64,000 nt of DNA, taken from Coriobacteriaceae bacterium. GTDB taxonomy: Bacteria > Actinomycetota > Coriobacteriia > Coriobacteriales > Coriobacteriaceae. This document shows positions 60,636 through 64,000 of this stretch, piece by piece. Position numbers and translations under genes: made by a program. The first letter of the stretch is position 1, and each line of letters opens with the position of its first letter. The notes beneath the pieces were generated by a model. It had not been told where the DNA came from and did no database searches. It was given only the letters and a program-made list of their open reading frames with translations. The DNA is taken from assembly GCA_025993015.1 (NCBI GenBank), contig DAJPFV010000001.1, positions 1,178,001 to 1,242,000 of the forward strand, written 5' to 3'.

Positions 60636-62783
60636 TTACTTCCCCTGCACCATGGTGAGCGAGATCTTCTTGCGGTCGCGATCGACTTTTTCGACCCACA
60701 CCTTCACCGTGTCGCCGACGCGCACGACATCACTCGGGTGCTTGACGAAGCGGTTGGCCAGCTTGGAGATGTGCACGAGGCCGTCCTGGTGCACACCCAC
60801 GTCGACGAAGGCGCCAAAGTCGACGACGTTGCGCACCGTGCCCTTGAGTTCCATGCCGGGCTCCAGGTCGTCGATGGAAAGCGCTGAGCGGCTAAAGACC
60901 ACCTCGGGCGCGTCGTCGCGCGGGTCGCGGCCGGGCTTTTTGAGTTCGTTAACGATGTCGATGAGCGTGAGGGTGCCGCAGTCTAGGTCGCTTGCCAGCG
61001 CCGAGATGCTGCCCAGGCGGCGCTCGATATCGGGTACGCCGCCACGGCTGAGTTCGCTGGCGGCAACGCCGGCACGCTCCAGGACGGCCGTTGCCACCTC
61101 GTAGCTTTCGGGGTGGACGCTCGTCGCGTCGAGCGGGTTCTTACCGCCGCTGATGCGCAGGAAGCCCGCGGCGTTGAGGTATGCCTTGGGCCCCAACTTG
61201 GGGACCTTTTTGAGCTGGCGGCGATCGGTAAAGGCGCCGTTTTCCTCGCGGTACGCCACGATGTTCTTGGCCACGCTCGGCGTGATGCCCGATACGTATC
61301 CCAGCAGGCTCGCGCTCGCGGTATTTACGTCGACACCCACGCGGTTGACGACGTCCTCCACCACGTGGCCCAGGGTGCGCGAGAGCTCGGCCTGGTCAAG
61401 GTCGTGCTGGTACTGGCCCACGCCGATGGACTGGGGCGGAATCTTGACGAGCTCTGCCAGTGGGTCCTGCAGGCGGCGGCCCAGGCTCATGGCGCCGCGC
61501 ACGGTGACGTCCAGGTCGGGATACTCCTGGCTCGCGAGCTCGGAGGCGGAGTACACCGACGCGCCGGCCTCGTTAACAATGGTGTATCGCAGCCCAGGCG
61601 CCTGCTCGGCAATGAACTCCGAGACGACTTCCTCGGTCTCGCGGCTGGCGGTGCCGTTGCCGATGACGACGGTGTTGACACCGTCCTTTTTGACGAGGCG
61701 GGCGAGCTCGCGTTTGGTGCCGGCGACGTCATGGCGCGGCTTGGTGGGGTAGACCACGCCGTGGTCGAGTAGCTTGCCGGTCTCGTCCATGACGGCGACC
61801 TTGCAGCCGGTGCGGTAGCCCGGGTCGAGCGCGAGCACGCGGGCGCCGCGCACGGGACGGGCCGAGAGCAGGCCCTCGAGATTCTTGGCAAAGACGTTGA
61901 TGGCCTCGGTCTGGGCGCGGACGGTGAGCTTGGCACGGGCCTCGCGCTCCAGCGAGGGGGCCATGAGGCGCTTGTAACCATCAGCGATGGCGGCATCGAA
62001 GATGGGAGCAAACACGCCCTGGCGGCGGGGCCAGCGGCTGCCGAGGCGTGCCGTGGCAGCGGCGCCGTCGACGTTCACGCGCACGCGGAGCTTGCCCTCG
62101 CGCTCGCCGCGGTCGATAGCCAGCACGCGGTGGTTGGGGATGCGGCGCAGCGGCTCGTCAAAGTTGTAGTAGGGCTCGTAGGGAGTCTTCTCGGCGGGGT
62201 CGGTGGCCTCGACGACGATATCGGCGGTGTTTTGCGTAAAGGCGCGCAGGTCGGCGACGTTCTCGGGGTCCTCGGCCACCGTCTCGGCCACGATGTCGGC
62301 GGCGCCGGCGAGTGCCTTCTCGGGCGTGTCGAAGCCGGCGTCCTCGTTGACGTAGGCCGCGGCGGCGTCGAGCGCGCTGCCCTTGGCGGATGCCTGCATG
62401 ATGATCATGTTGGCGAGCGGCTCCAGGCCGGCCTCGCGGGCCTTCTGCGCGCGGGTCATGCGCTTTTTGCGGTAGGGCTTGTAGAGGTCCTCGACGCGCT
62501 GGAGCTGCGTGGCCTCGCGAATCTGCTGCTCGAGCTCGGGCGTGAGTTTGCCCTGGGCGTCGATGAGCAGGATGACGTCCTCTTTGCGCTGCTCGAGATT
62601 GCGCAGGTAGGACAGGCGCTCGTCGAGCGCGCGCAGGGCGACGTCGTCCATGCCGCCCGTTGCTTCCTTGCGGTAGCGCGAGATAAAGGGGATGGTGTTG
62701 CCCTCGTCGATGAGCTTGACGGCCGCCTCGACGTTGGCGGCCTTAAGGTTGAGCTCGCGGGCGAGCTGGGCGATAAGATCCAT
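60636..62783 (-). CDS. tex: Tex family S1 RNA-binding protein
   Basis: 715 residues from the ATG at 62783 (AAGGAG 5 bp upstream). Tex N-terminal helical region (NTIPFISRYRKEATGGMDD), YqgF/RNase H-like domain (VLALDPGYRTGCKVAVMDE), helix-hairpin-helix motifs (VDVNTASASLLGYVSGI), and a C-terminal S1 domain (GMELKGTVRNVVDFGAFVDV, then GDTVKVWVEKVD). It binds RNA and transcription complexes; precise bacterial role is unsettled. Single-gene unit. Confidence 0.95.
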   Translation of the reverse strand: MDLIAQLARELNLKAANVEAAVKLIDEGNTIPFISRYRKEATGGMDDVALRALDERLSYLRNLEQRKEDVILLIDAQGKLTPELEQQIREATQLQRVEDLYKPYRKKRMTRAQKAREAGLEPLANMIIMQASAKGSALDAAAAYVNEDAGFDTPEKALAGAADIVAETVAEDPENVADLRAFTQNTADIVVEATDPAEKTPYEPYYNFDEPLRRIPNHRVLAIDRGEREGKLRVRVNVDGAAATARLGSRWPRRQGVFAPIFDAAIADGYKRLMAPSLEREARAKLTVRAQTEAINVFAKNLEGLLSARPVRGARVLALDPGYRTGCKVAVMDETGKLLDHGVVYPTKPRHDVAGTKRELARLVKKDGVNTVVIGNGTASRETEEVVSEFIAEQAPGLRYTIVNEAGASVYSASELASQEYPDLDVTVRGAMSLGRRLQDPLAELVKIPPQSIGVGQYQHDLDQAELSRTLGHVVEDVVNRVGVDVNTASASLLGYVSGITPSVAKNIVAYREENGAFTDRRQLKKVPKLGPKAYLNAAGFLRISGGKNPLDATSVHPESYEVATAVLERAGVAASELSRGGVPDIERRLGSISALASDLDCGTLTLIDIVNELKKPGRDPRDDAPEVVFSRSALSIDDLEPGMELKGTVRNVVDFGAFVDVGVHQDGLVHISKLANRFVKHPSDVVRVGDTVKVWVEKVDRDRKKISLTMVQGK

Positions 62784-62862
62784 GGGACTCCTTGCGTTTA
62801 AGGTGCGTTTGCAGCACAGGGCTACCAAGGATACCACCCGTCCCAAAAGACTGTTTTGGGGT

Positions 62863-63026
62863 TGCGCCACGAAAGGGGCCTATCTACTACGTTTGAACCG
62901 TATGGGTCGACCATCCCCCGGTTTTCCGAAAATCGGCAAGCCGTCTACCTGCGGTTTTAATTTCGCGAAATTCGGCATGGTTGAGGGTAATCGGTTAAAC
63001 GTAGTAGATAGGCCCATTTGGTGGCG
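62863..63026. mobile_element. Intact small TIR element (CTACTACGTT family)
   Basis: 164 bp with terminal inverted repeats of about 35 bp (GGCCTATCTACTACGTTT on the left and its complement on the right; outer CGCCACxAAA). The inside is AT-richer and has no gene. The copy at 24062-27302 is split by two IS elements. Confidence 0.75.
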
Positions 63027-63085
63027 AACGAATCAAGCCGAGGTACAAAATAGCCCCCGCCCTAGAAAAATCGTCGGCAAGGTAG

Positions 63086-63121
63086 CAAAAAGCCCCGCGG
63101 GCAGGAGGCTGCTCGCGGGGC
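63086..63121 (-). terminator. Terminator of the Gfo/Idh/MocA oxidoreductase gene
   Basis: On the minus strand, GCCCCGCGAGCA and TGCCCGCGGGGC arms are followed by TTTTTGC, 73 bp after the stop. Confidence 0.9.
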
Positions 63122-63194
63122 AAAGAAGAGGGGCTTATTGGTGGCGGACCGAGGGGTTCGGCATGGGGTATCTGCCGCGGCCGCTCTTAAGGCA

Positions 63195-64000
63195 TTACAG
63201 CTCGACGAGCTGGCCGGTCTCGGCGGCCTCCTTGATGGCGTTGAGAAGCGTGAGCGTCTTAACGTTGTCGGCGGGAGTCACGACGGGCTCGACCTCGCGG
63301 CGAACGACCTTCACAAAGTGCTTGAGCTGCATCTTGTGCGGCAGCGCCGGGTCCACGGCCGGGATCTCCATCTGCAGCGGCTTGTGCCAGTTGGAGGCGC
63401 CGTCGTAGGAGAACCGGTGCAGGCGGGGCAGCGAAAGGGCGCCCTTAGTGCCGCCGATAAAGTAGGCGTCGGCGTCGAAGGGGCGGTACTGCGGATCCTC
63501 GCGAGCGGTGGCCTCCCAGTTCCAGGGGCTGGCGGTGGCGTCAGAGATGGTCATGCTTGCGAGCGCGCCATCGGCAAAACGGACGTTGACCACGGCGGAG
63601 TCCTCGGTCTCAAAACCGCGGGCGGCGCTGGACTGCATGCCCTGGACGGCAACGGGCTCGCCCAGCAGGTAGCGGAGCAGGTCGACGTCGTGCACCAGGT
63701 TGACCAGGATCGGGCCGGCACCCTTCTTGCGGCGCCACTCGACATCGAAGTACTCGTCATTCTTATAGATCATGTAGTGGAAGCTCGACACGGTGAGCTT
63801 GCCCAGCTCGCCGGACTCGATGATCTCCTTGGCCTTGTTGACGAAGGGATTGTGGCGACGGTGCTGACCCACGAGTACGGGCACGCCGGCGGTCTCGGCC
63901 TCGGCGGCAAAGGCCTGGGCATCCTCGAGGTCGTTGGAGATCGGCTTTTCGACCAGCGGCACGATGTTGCGCTTCACAGCCTCGCGGGCAACGCCCAGGT
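63195..64000 (-). CDS. Gfo/Idh/MocA family oxidoreductase (5' partial)
   Basis: The frame runs off the right edge; 268 C-terminal residues are visible. VEKPISNDLEDAQAF is the EKP motif that closes the Rossmann NAD(P) site. VGQHRRHNP, GGTKGALSLPRL and an alpha/beta C-terminal domain follow. The family includes inositol and other sugar or polyol dehydrogenases. The GPILVNLVHDVDLLRYLLGE segment carries the family's HD(V/I)D catalytic region. Confidence 0.9.
   Translation of the reverse strand, partial: LGVAREAVKRNIVPLVEKPISNDLEDAQAFAAEAETAGVPVLVGQHRRHNPFVNKAKEIIESGELGKLTVSSFHYMIYKNDEYFDVEWRRKKGAGPILVNLVHDVDLLRYLLGEPVAVQGMQSSAARGFETEDSAVVNVRFADGALASMTISDATASPWNWEATAREDPQYRPFDADAYFIGGTKGALSLPRLHRFSYDGASNWHKPLQMEIPAVDPALPHKMQLKHFVKVVRREVEPVVTPADNVKTLTLLNAIKEAAETGQLVEL

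Overview
The window is about 64 kb of a high-GC Gram-positive chromosome. The best inference is a gut Coriobacteriia close to Collinsella. Reasons: actinobacterial codon use, surface proteins ending in LANTG-type sorting signals, a small bacterial SRP RNA, many short palindromic repeat families between genes, and IS110, IS256 and IS21 elements. No rRNA, phage or CRISPR array was seen.

Layout. 1-3.9 kb: the 3' end of a split transketolase, a PTS EIIA, repeat-rich debris, larE and a HAD phosphatase. 3.9-10.7 kb: LacI regulator, glmS, GntR regulator with a divergent UPF0324 transporter, and a degenerate NtrC-like regulator. 10.8-17.2 kb: a membrane-anchored hypothetical, a nitroreductase, and a MarR regulator with a heterodimeric ABC exporter. 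17.2-23.9 kb: cysE, DedA, ilvE, LemA, TetR, tRNA-Ser(UGA), and a TadA-glycerate kinase fusion.

24-35.4 kb is a mobile-element zone. A small terminal-inverted-repeat element was hit by an IS110-type and an IS256-type element. The SRP RNA gene follows. Then come an AAA/DUF4143 ATPase with a 23-bp operator-like array, an internally deleted IS21 element inserted in a decayed sorting tail, and two tandem LANTG coiled-coil surface protein genes. The second of these is split by another IS256 copy. All IS256 and IS21 insertions keep visible target duplications.

35.5-41.9 kb: a second heterodimeric ABC exporter, a second AAA/DUF4143 ATPase bracketed by paired 16-bp palindromes, and a flavodoxin-like protein. 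42-47.5 kb is the most unusual part. A 1362-residue LANTG surface protein gene lies between two arrays of 61-62-bp palindromic repeats. These are in turn bracketed by two inverted copies of a 130-bp structured element whose 30-bp arms differ between copies but stay self-complementary.

47.5-64 kb: LTA-synthase-like enzyme, nitroreductase, Kup potassium transporter followed by a KdpD/KdpE-like two-component pair without kdpFABC, RlmKL with a degraded N-terminal methyltransferase half, HAD phosphatase, a short transaldolase, Tex, and a partial Gfo/Idh/MocA oxidoreductase. Most genes are ordinary housekeeping or regulation; the novelty lies in the repeat architecture and the surface-protein cassette.
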